NCBI RefSeq assembly: GCF_000002865.3
Contig: NW_001865067.1
Coordinates: 67,529-131,528 of the forward strand
Origin: Monosiga brevicollis MX1
Taxonomy: Eukaryota > Opisthokonta > Choanoflagellata > Craspedida > Salpingoecidae
Reading direction: 5' to 3'
Length of the DNA stretch: 64,000 nucleotides
Shown: piece by piece, positions 45,947 through 57,800 of the stretch
How positions within the stretch are numbered: the stretch's first letter is position 1
Layout: each line of letters opens with the position of its first letter
Position numbers and translations under genes: made by a program
The notes under the pieces: model-generated
Database searches by the model: none
What the model saw: the letters and a program-made list of their open reading frames with translations, nothing else
What the model was told of the DNA's origin: nothing

Positions 45947-46632
45947 ACTGTGTCGCGCTTTTGAGTCTCTTATGTTGCACAATTGACAGATCAAGCCGTT
46001 TGAGACCCTTTGAAGAAGAAGAGAGATGACTTGTGTACCGCGCAGCCTCAAAGCTGGAACCGTAGACCAAAATAATCTTTTTCTGGTGTTTGCCTGCGGG
46101 AAGACACCACATTTTTCCGAGCAGCTCACCTAAGTAGAAGCGAGTGCAGGTCGGCTGCTTGCTTTGAACAACTTTGTTGGGGTTTTGGCCTGAAGGACGT
46201 CAGTGGTAACAGCTGTTTTTTTTTCTTGCTGTCCTCAAATTGAGTTGAGAGGTTCCAATTCATTTAGCAAGCTCGTGCCCTCCGCTTTGACTTTAAGCAA
46301 GTCGCTGAAGCCCCTCGCAAGCCACATGTTAGCACAAGAAGCTCGTGATTGTGATGTGTGTATTTTCAATCCTGCTTTTGGAATATGTCCACCATTGTTG
46401 GCCCGCTGCCTTGCTACCCCGCTGCCCTGCACCCTGCTACGCGCTGCCCTGCGGCTGAGCTCACACAGCTGGGCTCTTTGCGACGACTCGCCTAATATTT
46501 CAGTCTCTCAGTCTCCCAAAGGTTTTCCGTCATCTTCCCAGTCTCCAGAAGCTGACCTTTTGAAGTGAGTGCGTACGTGTGTCTTGTGTTCGCGTGATAC
46601 GTGTGTGTGTGTTCGAGTTCGTGTGTGTGTGT

Positions 46633-46674
<42 letters not shown>

Positions 46675-47433
46675 ATCTCTCTCTCTCCCTATCTCTCTCT
46701 CTCTCTCAAACTCTCTCTCTCTCTCTCTCTCAAACTCTCTCTCTCTCTCAAACTCTCTCTCTCTCTCTCTCTCAAACTCTCTCTCTCTCTCTCGCTCTCT
46801 CAAACTCTCTCTCTCAAACTCTCTCTCTCTCAAACTCTCTCTCTCTCAAACTCTCTCTCTCTCAAACTCTCTCTCTCTCAAACTCTCTCTCTCAAACTCT
46901 CTCTCTCAAACTCTCTCTCTGTGTGCACCACTGGCTGGCGGTTGTTGCTCTGCTGAACAGTTGCCTCATCGCCTTCAGCATCTTGATCGGTTTGATCGAA
47001 GCACAGCCGCATGTCTGGCGTCGCCATTGTCGTTGTTGTTGTTGGTGGCGGTGTCGATTTTCGACTCGGTGCTTTCGACAAACGCTCATGGTGTAGCCAG
47101 TGCCTTGTTGGCATTTGAACCGGTTGAGGTGGGTTCATGCCGGGGACGGGATTGACAGCTTCAGGCATGATGTCGAATTGTTTCTCTGGCTGCCTGCCGC
47201 TGAGGGCAGCTTGATTGCATATGCATCGCTTTCTTAGCTAGTCCTCTGTTGGTCTGCCGTCCGAACACAGCAAAGCGGTCCTTAATCTTTCAGAGTGATT
47301 GCCAGGTTTGTTATTGTTGAACTGACGGGCTGCTTGATGAATCACGCTTGGGCAGTTGGAACGTGAAGCAGATGCTGGAAACTCGATAGGCGTCAGCAAA
47401 AGCCCTCGAGCAGATTGGCAGTGATCCGTCGCC
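45947..47433. other. Intergenic region between genes B and C
   Basis: About 1.5 kb containing a CT-rich minisatellite (46635-46920) and otherwise unremarkable sequence. The Ser/Leu-rich ORFs here come from the minisatellite. Confidence 0.55.
46635..46920. repeat. CTCTCTCAAACT minisatellite
   Basis: A short (TG)n and (TC)n run leads into about 20 degenerate units of CTCTCTCTCAAACT with varying numbers of CT pairs. Confidence 0.93.
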
Positions 47434-50400
47434 ATGAGCCTGGATGGACAGCAATTAAGAGATGCGTGCCGATCATTGGACCCACAAGTAGTCTTGTGGT
47501 TGCTGAACACTTGGGATTCACAGCGCATTTCAAATGCCGCTACGTACATCAACGAGGTCCGATTTATGCGCATCTTTCGCAAAAACCTTGCTTGTTATTG
47601 TGCAGGCGGGCCAATTACCTACGAGGCTGTGCCTCGTGCCTGCTGTAATGGCGTCGGGCTGCCAATGAGTAAAAAAAAAAAGTCATAATGAAAGCACCGT
47701 GCGGTCTTGCTCAGTTTGTTTTTGGATATCGAATCGACGTTTAGGATGGCTTTACACCACTGCATAATGCTTGCATTTACGGTCACGTGCAAGCAGTGGA
47801 GATTTTGCTGGAGCATGGCGCCGATGCTGAAGCCAAAAACAACGTTTGTTCGACCCACATCAATCTCTTCTCAAATGGCTTTCCTCTTGATATGATCAAG
47901 GCTGATACCAATAATAATATCATGTTGCCTGTGTGGCCATGATACAGATTGGCTCAACACCTTTACACATGGCTTGCTCGAACAATCATGTGGAGGTGGT
48001 GGAAATCCTGTTGGAATATGGCGCTGACACGGAGGCCCAAAATAACGTGAGTACAATGCGAATGTCTTGATCTCTCCATCAACGCTGTGTCCGCAATGTA
48101 TGCCCGACTCATCGTGCCGGGTGCCCAGAATGGTTGGACACCGATGCACTGGGCCTGCAAAAATGGACACAGGGAAGTAGTAGATATCCTGTTAGAGTAT
48201 GGCGCAAACTTCAATGCTAAAAACAAGGTGGGTATTGCCATTCGCATATTCACCAATAAGTACGCCTGTTACATGGCCGCAATCCTTCCAGACTTTTGCA
48301 CCATCCGCCCGCCCCGCAGTCCACTACTCTTGAGCCCAATCATACATGTGTGCCCTCAGATCTTCACAAATTTTTCAGCTTCAGTTTCTTGTTTGAGTAC
48401 ACACCAGCCGTCCGTGACGCTCTCTCATGGTGCTTCTCATATTGTGTTTTCAGCGAGGAAAGACGCCCATTGACGTCGCACATCAATTTGGGCACGGTGA
48501 GGAGCTTGCGTTGAAATTCACAGCCCACCAAGAGCAGCTCGCACATCTGGACCAGACACCCACTGCGCCTGAACAGACACTCATACCTACTGGTTGGCTG
48601 CCACCTTTACCTACACTCATGCCAACTCTGGAGGTGAGCCTCTCCGCAGCTCTTTGTCACCTTGCAACTTTACTTCGTTCAACAAATCTGAAGCACGTAT
48701 GATTCGTTCTTGACCTGCAGACTACACCCCCCGTAGTTGAGACCCTTACCACCCACTTCGAGCGGCTCTTGCCTGAGGACGCCACGATCCACCCTTTTCC
48801 TCATCTCAACGCTTTTGTTACCGGTGCCGGCCACCATAACCCTGGACTGACAAGCGAAGGTGCTAAAATTAAAAAGCTTATTAATGAGGCACCTCCGGAC
48901 CTGCCTGCTATGGAGTGGAGCAACTTAAGAGCCGGCTGTGAAAACGGCATTACCGCTCTCGGCCAAGCGCTCCAAGCCTTTGAAGCACTCCACAGCCGCT
49001 TGAACCAACCGGATTCAAAGGCCGATACTCTTCAATCAATGCTACAGGATCTTTATCACCTTGCAAGCAATTTGGAGCTCCAACCAGTACTAGAACCCCT
49101 CTGCAACGCGCTGGCAAAGTGCCCTCAGTCGCCGGTTGCACCTGAATCTGCACCTGATACTGCACCTGACGGTCTTGTTGCAATTATTGACACACTGATT
49201 GCCCTGCAAGCTGCAAGACCCGAGCACTTGAGCCTGCTCAAGAGGACCGACGATAAGCTGAGGCACCTCACGCAGGCCTTCACCCAAGCGCTTGGTGATC
49301 TGGCTCGTGCAGGAAGCGACGGTACGATGTATCGCGTGGACAGCCTGCATCGGCGTGCGCAAGGTCTTCAAGTGGGCCAGGCACCTGCGGCCGAAGCATT
49401 GTCGGAGGCCTGGGAACGTCTTTGCCAGGCACACCGCGAGCTGGGCCAAGCGGAGCTGAACAGCTTGGGCGAGCTCGCCCGGTGGCAAGCGCCAACAAAT
49501 TATGAGCACCAAGCCTGGTATCTGACCTGTGTGCACCACGAGTCCCAGGCTCTGATGCAGCAGCTGCAGGACATGATCGACTGGCAAGCCACAACGCTGT
49601 CCGTGCTGACCGCGTGCATGCGGCATGTGAACAGCTTGACTCAAGGCGTGGACGATGAGTCCTTGGCTGCCCACGAAGAACTGACAAAACTGGAAAGTGA
49701 GATTCAAAAGATCAGCTCGGCATTACAGCTTGTGCCTGAAGATTTTCGCCCGAGTCTTCAACAGAAGCTGCAGGAGAATCGACAAAGCCGTGCCATTCTG
49801 CAAGAACAATTATCGGCTAAACCATACGTGGACCATGTCGCGCAACTGGCACAATTACTGTATCAACACTTCCCAGCCCTGTTAGTGTTTTTGCACCCTG
49901 AGCAGAGCACGTTGGGAGCGCGCCTCCGAACTGTGCTTGGGTCCGACCTTCCAGCCAACCTCATCTTGGAAGCCATGGTCGAAGTGGATCAGGCGTTGTC
50001 GCTCTCTACCTTGGGACATCTCGATCTTCATTACCACCAGAACCACAAGGTGTACAAGGCCCGTGCCACGCTGCCTGATTGCTCCGTGCAAGACTTGGCG
50101 GTCAAGGAGTATGCTTTTGCTCGTCAGCACAAGCAGGATCAGTGCCGGACATTTCTCCGCGAACTCCGCGCCATGCGTCAGCTTGAGCATCCACATATCA
50201 TTCCTGTCCTCGGAGCGCTTGTGGACGCGAAAGATGGCCAGACGAGTGCCTACCTGGTGCAGCCGTGGTGTGCACAAGGTGACCTGCAGCAGTGGCTTGG
50301 CAGGGCGCGTCAACTGGCCACTTTGAATGTGATTGCAAGACTCATGGCCCAGCTACGCACGGCTTTGGCTTTTATGCACAGCAAGGGCCTGGTGCACCGA

Positions 50401-51897
50401 GATGTGAAGCTGAGCAACGTCATGTTGGGCGGCTCAGAGGATGAGCCTGTTGTGCGCCTGGGCGATTTTGACATCACCAAAGCCGCCGCCGAAGCCACGA
50501 TGTCGCCTTGCACCGCCACCGCGTTGACGGGCACGGATGGCTATATAGCACCTGAGGGGCTTTTTGGCAACGGGCACGTCGGCGCACGCCCAACACAGGA
50601 CGCCTTTTCTTTTGGCTGCGTTCTTTACAACACGTACATGTTTCCGCAGACGGTGCCTCCCGCCCGTTTTCCTACGGATCACCTGGTTGAAAAGTGCAAT
50701 TGGGATCCACAAGCAATGCAATCGGGAAAACGTGCTTGCAACTTTCCACATCTGGCGGCTGCGGTTGGTCCTGTCTGCCATGATGTTCTTATTGTACTAA
50801 TCTCACCTCATCGTGTTCTCAAATGCTGTACCCATGATTCACAGCTTTGCGACTCAAAAAGTCATTTGTTCAAGGAAGTACGAGCTTTCCTTTCGACGGA
50901 TCCAAAGCAACGTCCCAGCCTGCTCAGTGCTGCCCTGGTGGGTCAGCAGGCTGTCTCCGTTTGCCAAGTCGGGCCAGCCATTGATGTGTTACGCAATGCT
51001 CCTGAGCTCATTCCAGAGGTGCGTCGTTTGCATACAAGAGCTTTTCAACAACACGCTCTGCTTGTCAACGCTCATCGTGTGGACAAATCGCGAGGCTAGG
51101 TGACCGAGCTCTTGACGCAGTTAAATGTTGGTGAGCGATGCCTTCAAAGCATCAACGTACGGCGCGTAGAGCGTGTGCAAAATCCCGTTCTGTGGGAGCG
51201 CTACAACAGCAAGCGTCAAGAAATGCTGCGGCGTCTTTCTGATCATGAGCACTTTGTTGCGCTTAGCACGGCTGAAGTGGATGCGCTACCGGGTCTACCA
51301 GCCTTGTGGAGAGACACGCCCTGCCAGGAACGCTTGTTACTTCACGGCATCCCTTGTGATCAAGAATTGCGCGACAAGATTGTGCGCCTGGGTCTGGATG
51401 TTCGCTTCGCAGGAAGCAGCAGTGGCCATCAATTTGGACTCGGAGTTTACCACGCCGACCATCCGGGCAAGGTACGTGGTGTAGGATGCGCACCCAATCA
51501 TCTGAACGGTCCATGGTCGCCTTACAGCGTTTGCTGTTTTTTCTGCTGCTTTCTGGGTGTCTTAGAGCCACGTATATTCTAAGCCCGGTGAAAAGGCCGA
51601 GCGCATGCTAATTATCACAAGGGCTTTATTGGGGCACGCGTACGTCCACACGAAGCCTTTGAGAAAAGCGCTGGCTCCACCTTTGCTACCGGTTGCGCCG
51701 AACAATGAGCGGTCAGTAGGCTTTCAAGCTGAGCAAACGTGGGCTTGCCCGTCGCTTCGCAACAGTCTCATTGGCCTGCCCCCACTATTCATAGACATGA
51801 CTCGGTGATTGCTATTCCGCCCGATGACTTTCGTGAGGTCATTGTGTTTGACAACACGCAGCTTTACCCCGACCTAGTCGTTTATTTTACCGATTAG
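47434..51897 (+). CDS. Gene C: short ankyrin array, helical linker, protein kinase and PARP domain
   Basis: Start ATG 47434. The cap exon has LRDACRSLDPQVVLWLLNTW. Three clear ankyrin exons lie near 47740, 47949 and 48130 (DGFTPLHNAC, IGSTPLHMAC, NGWTPMHWAC), then the degenerate RGKTPIDVAHQFGHG exon (48455). The large exon (about 48721-50766) carries the linker and kinase with [40 protein letters not shown] and TDGYIAPEGLF. A tail exon has DPKQRPS. The PARP exons (from 51100) give [58 protein letters not shown] and FREVIVFDNTQLYPD, keeping His, Tyr and Glu at the triad positions. Stop at 51895-51897. It has the same architecture as gene B with fewer repeats. GTDGYIAPEG replaces [10 protein letters not shown] in the activation segment. 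Confidence 0.88.
47607..47690 (+). pseudogene. Decayed ankyrin exon within a gene C intron
   Basis: After an AG acceptor-like site the sequence reads GGPITYEAVPRACCNGVG, which lines up with the ankyrin core pattern GGxTPLHxACxNG and then runs into a poly-A tract. No intact second helix follows. It looks like a former repeat unit lost from the reading frame. Confidence 0.5.
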
Positions 51898-52139
51898 TTG
51901 GGACCCGTCTTCTTCGAGAAGCTGCAGTTGTTGGGCGGACAGCCATTATTAGAAGAAGCTTTGATGTGACCTACCCATCTAAATCTTGCCACTGAGTTCC
52001 GAATCGTTCACGTCACCGTCCGTCTCGACTGGTTCCGCTGCTTAATGGCGTCCAACCCACCAGCCTCCATCCGTCTTATTCTGCTGTCTTGCTTGGCACT
52101 TGATTCAAAAAAAAAATAAAAAATGAATAAAAATAAAAT

Positions 52140-52270
52140 AAAAATAAAAACGCGGAAGAGACCAGCGGGAACAGGGCGGGGCGCAGGGAGCACCGACACA
52201 GAGCGGACGCAAAACGAAGGAAGACGGATAGGGGGAAAGAAGACAAGGAGCCAGAGGCATAGCGGAAGCG
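52140..52270 (-). repeat. Inverted copy of the gene B long-intron sequence
   Basis: Read on the minus strand, the segment contains CGTTTTGCGTCCGCTCTGTG followed by TCGGTGCTCCCTGCG. It matches CGTTTTGCGTCCGCTTTGTG and TCGGTGCTACCTGCG at about 40518-40560 and 41026-41068. Flanking CT-rich parts are also similar. It is a third, diverged and inverted copy of a dispersed non-coding repeat. Confidence 0.75.
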
Positions 52271-52485
52271 CACGGATGGGCAGGATGTTAAAGCCCCCAA
52301 AATTTGATTCTTTTGATGCCAATACAACGTCTTAGTCTTGGCAAGTTGCGCCGTGTCCTTTGAGCCTTCCTCAATGGGCTTGATCCCCTTCCCTCTCACG
52401 CCTGGAGGCCGGGCCCTCACGAGCCGTTGTGAGAAGCTGCCATAGGCGAGGTAGGAAGCTTCCATAGCAGTTTGACCCTGCAGCT

Positions 52486-52487
<2 letters not shown>

Positions 52488-52535
<48 letters not shown>

Positions 52536-52554
52536 AGTTGATGCTGGTATCGCT

Positions 52555-52596
<42 letters not shown>
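52488..52596. repeat. (TG)n and (TC)n microsatellites
   Basis: About 22 TG units, a 25-bp spacer, then about 18 TC units. Confidence 0.95.
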
Positions 52597-52599
<3 letters not shown>

Positions 52600-52690
52600 G
52601 CTTTCAAGAAGTCACTGCTTTCGTCTCTCTCTGCTTTCAAGAAGTCACTGCTTTCGTCTCCTCTTTCTCTGCTTTTAAGAAGTCACTGCG
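52597..52690. repeat. 33-bp tandem repeat, about three units
   Basis: The unit CTCTGCTTTCAAGAAGTCAC plus TGCTTTCGTCTCT is repeated about three times with small changes (the third has TTTTAAG and TGCGTTCGTC). Confidence 0.9.
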
Positions 52691-52908
52691 TTCGTCTTTT
52701 GCTCATTAAGCCCTTTTCAAGCTTTGGAAGCTTGAGTCAGTGTACTTTAGTATCAAAAATAGAAGGAAAGTGTAGATATCATAATCGATCCAAACCAAGT
52801 TATTGACGCAAAATATCGAGTTAATGCATTTTCTGTTGGCTCCCCCTTTCCTGTCGGACTCCTCGCCAGTTGCAGGGATGATCCATCCGTCTCCGCCTCC
52901 AGCGCATC

Positions 52909-53862
52909 ATGGAGCCTTGGCAAAGACCATGTACGTCCCCCGCCTCGCCTCCCCGCCTCTCCCTGTGATCACTGGCACACCGTCCGTGCCATGCTGTCGC
53001 TTCCCCGTGGCTGTCGTCTTCACTGACATTCATGGTATCGCGTGTGCCTTTGAACAGTTGTATCTGATCTGCTCAAGCTGCTGCCGAAGGAAGACCTCAA
53101 GGACCTCTTGGGCACCGTCACCAGCAACCGTGTCGTCACCTTTTCCACGCAAGGTCAGCTCGTTCATCCATGGGTGGCTTCAAGCGTCGTCCTTGCGCAC
53201 TCCGCGCCTCTTTTTGGGTTGTTCACCCTCCTTGTGGATCGCTCACCAACGATTTCCATCTGCGCAGAGGCCATCAACGCCATCTTTGATAATTCAACCG
53301 ATCTGCGCCAGCTCCTCGCCCGCCGGAAACTAAAAAAGGCAACCCTTGCCACCTATGCTCAGGCATGTGCCCCCCTTATTACCGACTGGATCGTGATCTC
53401 CAATGTCCGTCGACCCCAGCTCATCGCTGTCCATATCCTCGTGGTGTTGATGCGCTCGACCCCAACGACAGCATCTCGGCTTGACAATCGATATTGCCGC
53501 CAGCAAAGCGGCCATCGAGGACACGATTGTACAAACCATTCAAAGCCGTCGCCCTACAACCTCGAGACCGGCTCAACGATCGCTCTCCGCCCCGCCAAGT
53601 TCTGCTACCCCACAGTCCTCGCCCCAGCCACCCGTTCCAGCACAGGCGTCCTTCGCCACCTCGCCCGGAACGCCTGTTCATGCGCATGCATCCCACACTG
53701 CCTCGTATGAGCGCCCCCATCAGTACTACCAACCTTTTCAGGTTGAACCAGCGTCGCAAGTTTTAGCAGCTCAGTCGTATGCAAGCCCAACACAGGCACT
53801 CTCACCCAGGGACACGGAGGCTGCCCAGGCCCGCCTGATTGCTTCGGTACGAATCTTGCTCA

Positions 53863-53905
<43 letters not shown>

Positions 53906-54139
53906 CCAAATGCAACCATCTGTGTTTGGGCCTTTGACAAATCAGATTTCACCTGCTCCTGGACCTCGCTCCCTTTGGTTTTGGCGCACATCCACTTGGC
54001 GTAGAATTTTGTCGAGCAGTATTTTTCGCGCCCCCTCGGCGAGTCAGATGCTTTTCCACATTGCAATTTTCGCGTCAGCTTCATCTTTGAGGCCGATACG
54101 TGCAGCAAGGCGCACACTGGAAGTCATAGCCTCATGTAG
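52909..54139 (+). CDS. C3orf38-like (DUF4518) protein, 3' end uncertain
   Basis: Start ATG 52909 (MEPWQRP, then a GTACGT donor). Exon 2 (53048-53153) encodes DLLKLLPKEDLKDLLGTVTS and NRVVTFSTQ. Exon 3 (from about 53269) encodes EAINAIFDNSTDLRQLLARR and KLKKATLATYAQ. A GC..AG intron keeps phase 0 into HLGLTIDIAASKAAIEDTIV (53489). These strings follow human C3orf38, which has DLLAIIRNVTNRVI, EEALNVVLTYSQSAHELLRR and KKVKREVLFKYLA in the same order. After a disordered Ser/Pro/Gln linker and an intron containing poly-T, NFVEQYFSRPL (54009) resembles the NTF2-like half. The frame then meets a stop at 54137, or splices on at GTAGGA; the last exons were not resolved. Function is unknown here. The match is from memory. 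Confidence 0.55.
53863..53905 (+). repeat. Poly(T) run in an intron
   Basis: About 42 consecutive T residues after a GTACGAATC donor in the C3orf38-like gene. It resembles the homopolymer runs in introns of the ATRX-type and left coiled-coil genes. Confidence 0.9.
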
Positions 54140-54869
54140 GACCCCCAATCCCGCTCTTTTTTTTGGCTCACAATCTTTGACGGGTTCTTACCTACGTGAT
54201 TTTCCGTGTTGTTTAGTGCCTGGCACCAGGAGCTTAGCTCCCGCGGCTATAAATTAACCTATCCTCAACCAGGGTAAGCGAGGCTCATTTTTCGTCGTGC
54301 GGCAAAAGCCACTGCCGAATAGCCCGACTGATCCAGGTGCTCGTTGATTGACGTGCCGATCATTTGAATGTTGCACTTAAACTCGAGCGCAGGCGGGCCT
54401 TTGTTCAAGATGACTGCGTCGTGCTGGAGCTGAATTGCCAACTGGATTTTCCAGCATCTGGCATTCAGGCCGGAAGATGTATCATCAAAGCTGGCCTCCA
54501 ATACGATGCTGCCATCGTACGTCTGTTCGCTCCCCTGCCTCGCCATTGCTGACAGTCGACGCGACTCAGCTCGAAAACATTATTAGGGCGCGCATCGCAT
54601 TCTGCACTTTGAAATCAGCATCAAGCTTGCCACTTTAGAACATGCACAACACTGCTACCAAAATTTGCTATGACGGCGGCCGTACTTGATGCCCGTCAGA
54701 AAAAAGAATAAGGATGATGGAAGAACTTTCAAACAAACGAATAAATTGACTCTGAATACTCTTGTGGCCATGGGGTTGACATACATGGAATGTGATGAGT
54801 TCAACCAAGGTCAGCTTCACAGCATCATCATCACGACAGGCTAACACGGGGAAACGCGGCATGCCTCCA
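54140..54869. other. Unresolved 3' exons or intergenic sequence
   Basis: Between the last clear C3orf38-like exon and the end of the tyrosine-kinase gene. A minus-strand frame of 93 codons (54546-54265) and a plus frame after an acceptor at about 54555 (VDATQLENIIRARIAF) are both possible exons, but neither can be assigned. The rest is AT-rich. Confidence 0.35.
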
Positions 54870-57800
54870 TTAGGCGCTTGAGAAGGTAAAGTCAAACTTG
54901 AGGTCCTTGACGCGCTCCATGGACTGCGCCTGGATTGCGGTCTTCTCGGCTTCGCGCTCTGCAGCTTCCATTTCCTTTGCCGTCTTGATTTTTACCAGCA
55001 GATATTCCTGACTTTGCAACTCTTGAGAATGTTGTGCCAGGTACACCTTACGCAACTCGTCGCGCCGTGCCTCAGCGGCCCGCTCGCGCTCCTCGCGGTT
55101 GGCGGCCAGCACATGGGCAAAATCGCCCAGGTCTGCCATATTCACCGCGGACAAGAGCACCCAATGAGTACATATGAAACCCGATGACAACATTTGAAAC
55201 AAAAAGAATTCAATGACAAGTAAACCAAAAGAGGCTGCCATCATTACGCACCAGGAATATTGTCAATGTCAAGCTCATCGTCGTCTGCCTCAAACTCATC
55301 GTCCAGGGCATCCTCGTCCTCATCCTCAGGTAACGGCTCCGTATTTTGATCCTCTAGTGCGGCAACGTCATCCGATGCTGCTGCTGTTGCGGCCAGGGAA
55401 CGACCGCCTGCAGAGGCCCACACAGACCCCTAAACAAAGCAAGTGAGTGTGTGAGGTCACGATTCCAACATCCAGAGCGCTCGCTTTGGCACATGCTTAC
55501 TGAGCTGGCCTGTTGCTCCGCGTACAGGCGTTGTGGATTCAGAGCGTTGTAGATGCGCGAGCGCTCTGCCTCGGCTGGTTTATCTGCCTCATCTGAGAGC
55601 AGGCCTAGACGCCGATATCGCGCCTTTTCCTCCTCTGTAAATTCCACTTGGACTGCCGGTCGCAGACGAGCATCTAGCCGCTTACTCACGCTGCGCTGCT
55701 CGGCCGTGGCAGACGAGGTGGCGACTGTCGAATTGGGGACCTCACTTGGCGCTGCCTCGACAGCAGCAGGTGGCTTGGGCACATCAACACTGTGCTCGCT
55801 TTCCACGGCACCAGTCGTCAAATTCGGGTCCTCACTTGGCGCCGCCTCAACTGTGTGCTCGCCCTCGACCTCATCAGTCGTCGTGGAAGCCGCCAAGTTG
55901 CCCAGCTGCAGGACAGGGCCAGCTGTTGGCGCGGCTTCCGCCACTTCTGCAGAAGACGCCGGAACGTCCTCCATCTTTTCTGGAGAAGCAGAAGTTGACC
56001 CAGCATCGCTGCCCGGGGTCTCGGCCTCGAGGCCAGCGTCCACGTCTTCGCCCTCATCAGCAGGCTCCTGCTCACCTTCACCCTCTGCCTCATCTTCGAC
56101 GTCCAATTCATCGTCGCCCAGAGGCTCTTCCGCCGCGACGAGAATACCCTCCATCGTAATCTCGGGTTGATCACCGTCACCTCCATCTGTGGATGATGCC
56201 AAGGAGGATGAAGCACTGTTGCCGCTCGAGTCTTCAGTTGCAGCTTCAGTGGGGGGACTTTGCTTCGCCAAAAATTCAGCGCGGCTCGTGCCTGCAGCGG
56301 CCGACGCGGTCTGCGCCCGACGCCCGCCTTTGCGGCGAACGGAAGAGGTCAACCGCAGACGCGCATTGCTGTCAGCCACAAAAGACCGGCGACGCAGATC
56401 TTCCTCTTGATCAGCTGCTTCCGGGTTGGTCACGGCTGCTTCTGTCGCCGTCTCCGGCTCGGCCGAGGCAGAGTCCTCGTTCGCCTCGGCCATGGCGCGG
56501 AGTCGCGTGGCTGAGGTCGACTTGCGACGCACACTATTCGATAACGCGCATTGAGATGAATGGAAGCGAACGGGCCTTTTTGTGGCGGTCGGACGGGAAA
56601 AGCAGAGATACTATGGAACAGCATGCAAAGCAACAAAAAGCAAGCCTTCAACCTAAGATGTCTGTGAACATACCTTTCGCGCTGCTTTTTGACAGAGAGT
56701 CGACGAATATCTTTGGACAATCGGTTGTTCAGCAGCTCGCCAATGTCGCGCACGGGCGGACTCCCCTGGCTGGCCTGGGCCAGCAGGGCTTCCAGACGCA
56801 CACACAGCTGTGCAAAGGTCGGCCGATTCTCTGGTTTTTCGGCAAAGCACTGGATCGACAGAGGTGCCCACAGAACCACAACATGAGCGTGCAGGCATTG
56901 AAGAATTTTGCATGTCCGATGACGCATGGCCAGTACGCACCTCCAGCATGAGTTCATAAGCCACATCAGGACACAAGTCGGGCTGTGGTAGGCGGTAGCC
57001 CTTGCCCACACGCGTAGGCACCTCCGGCACCGGCATCTTCACGCATGCGCCAACGTCAATCACACACACACGCGAGTGAGGCTGCTGTGTTCATGGGCTC
57101 AGTGAACTTGGGCCGGGCATAGTGAACTTACGTCCGAATAAGGCACTGCACCCATGCTGTACAACTCCCAGCTAATCAAGAGAAACGGAGCGCAGCATCA
57201 TGTCAAGCAAAAATCAATACAACAAGCAGCCAAAAGGAAAAGCAGGCAATGTGTGAGTCGTGTGCGCCCAACCCCAATGGAACATCATCAGTCGAATCAA
57301 ACGCACAGCAGGACACCGAAAGCCCAGACGTCTGTTGGCTCGCCAAAACGCTTGGTCATGAGGGCGTCCGGGGGAATCCTACGGCGGCAGCACCAACACG
57401 GCCAGGATGCATCAAAGAAAGGCCATGCTTCATTATAACCATGCTCATACGCTAGCTACACGTCTCATGGACAACGGGACCAACCACTTGACAGCGAGAC
57501 GAGCGGACTTGCGCATGACCCAGTAGTCCTTGCCCTCGTCCAATGGGCGCGCTAATCCAAAGTCGGCAATCTTAACCAGCGAATCTACAAAATGACTTGG
57601 GTTGTGAGCCAGGATTTTGAAACGAGTCGACGGGCGTCAAAAAAAGTGAACGTGCAGCAAGGGGCGACTCACTGGTGTGAAGTAGGCAATTGCGCGCCGC
57701 CAGGTCCAGGTGGACATAACGCTACACCAAGCACAGATAATATCCAATGTTGAGCGAGCGGGTGTGTACAAATTTGGCATTTTGAGCGCAACGGTACCTT

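Larger units (their letters stand above)
51898..52908. other. Intergenic region after the ankyrin-kinase-PARP cluster
   Basis: Contains an inverted partial copy of the gene B intron sequence (52140-52270), a TG/TC microsatellite, a 33-bp tandem repeat and an AT-rich stretch before the next gene. No coding sequence is visible. Confidence 0.55.

Noticed and set aside
46569-47155. Overlapping Ser/Leu-rich plus-strand ORFs
   Set aside because: They arise from the CT-rich minisatellite; they lack splice support and known motifs.
54265-54546. Minus-strand ORF of 93 codons starting MARQGSEQTYDG
   Set aside because: The composition looks protein-like, but I recognise no family and cannot link it to either neighbouring gene, so it is only mentioned as unresolved.
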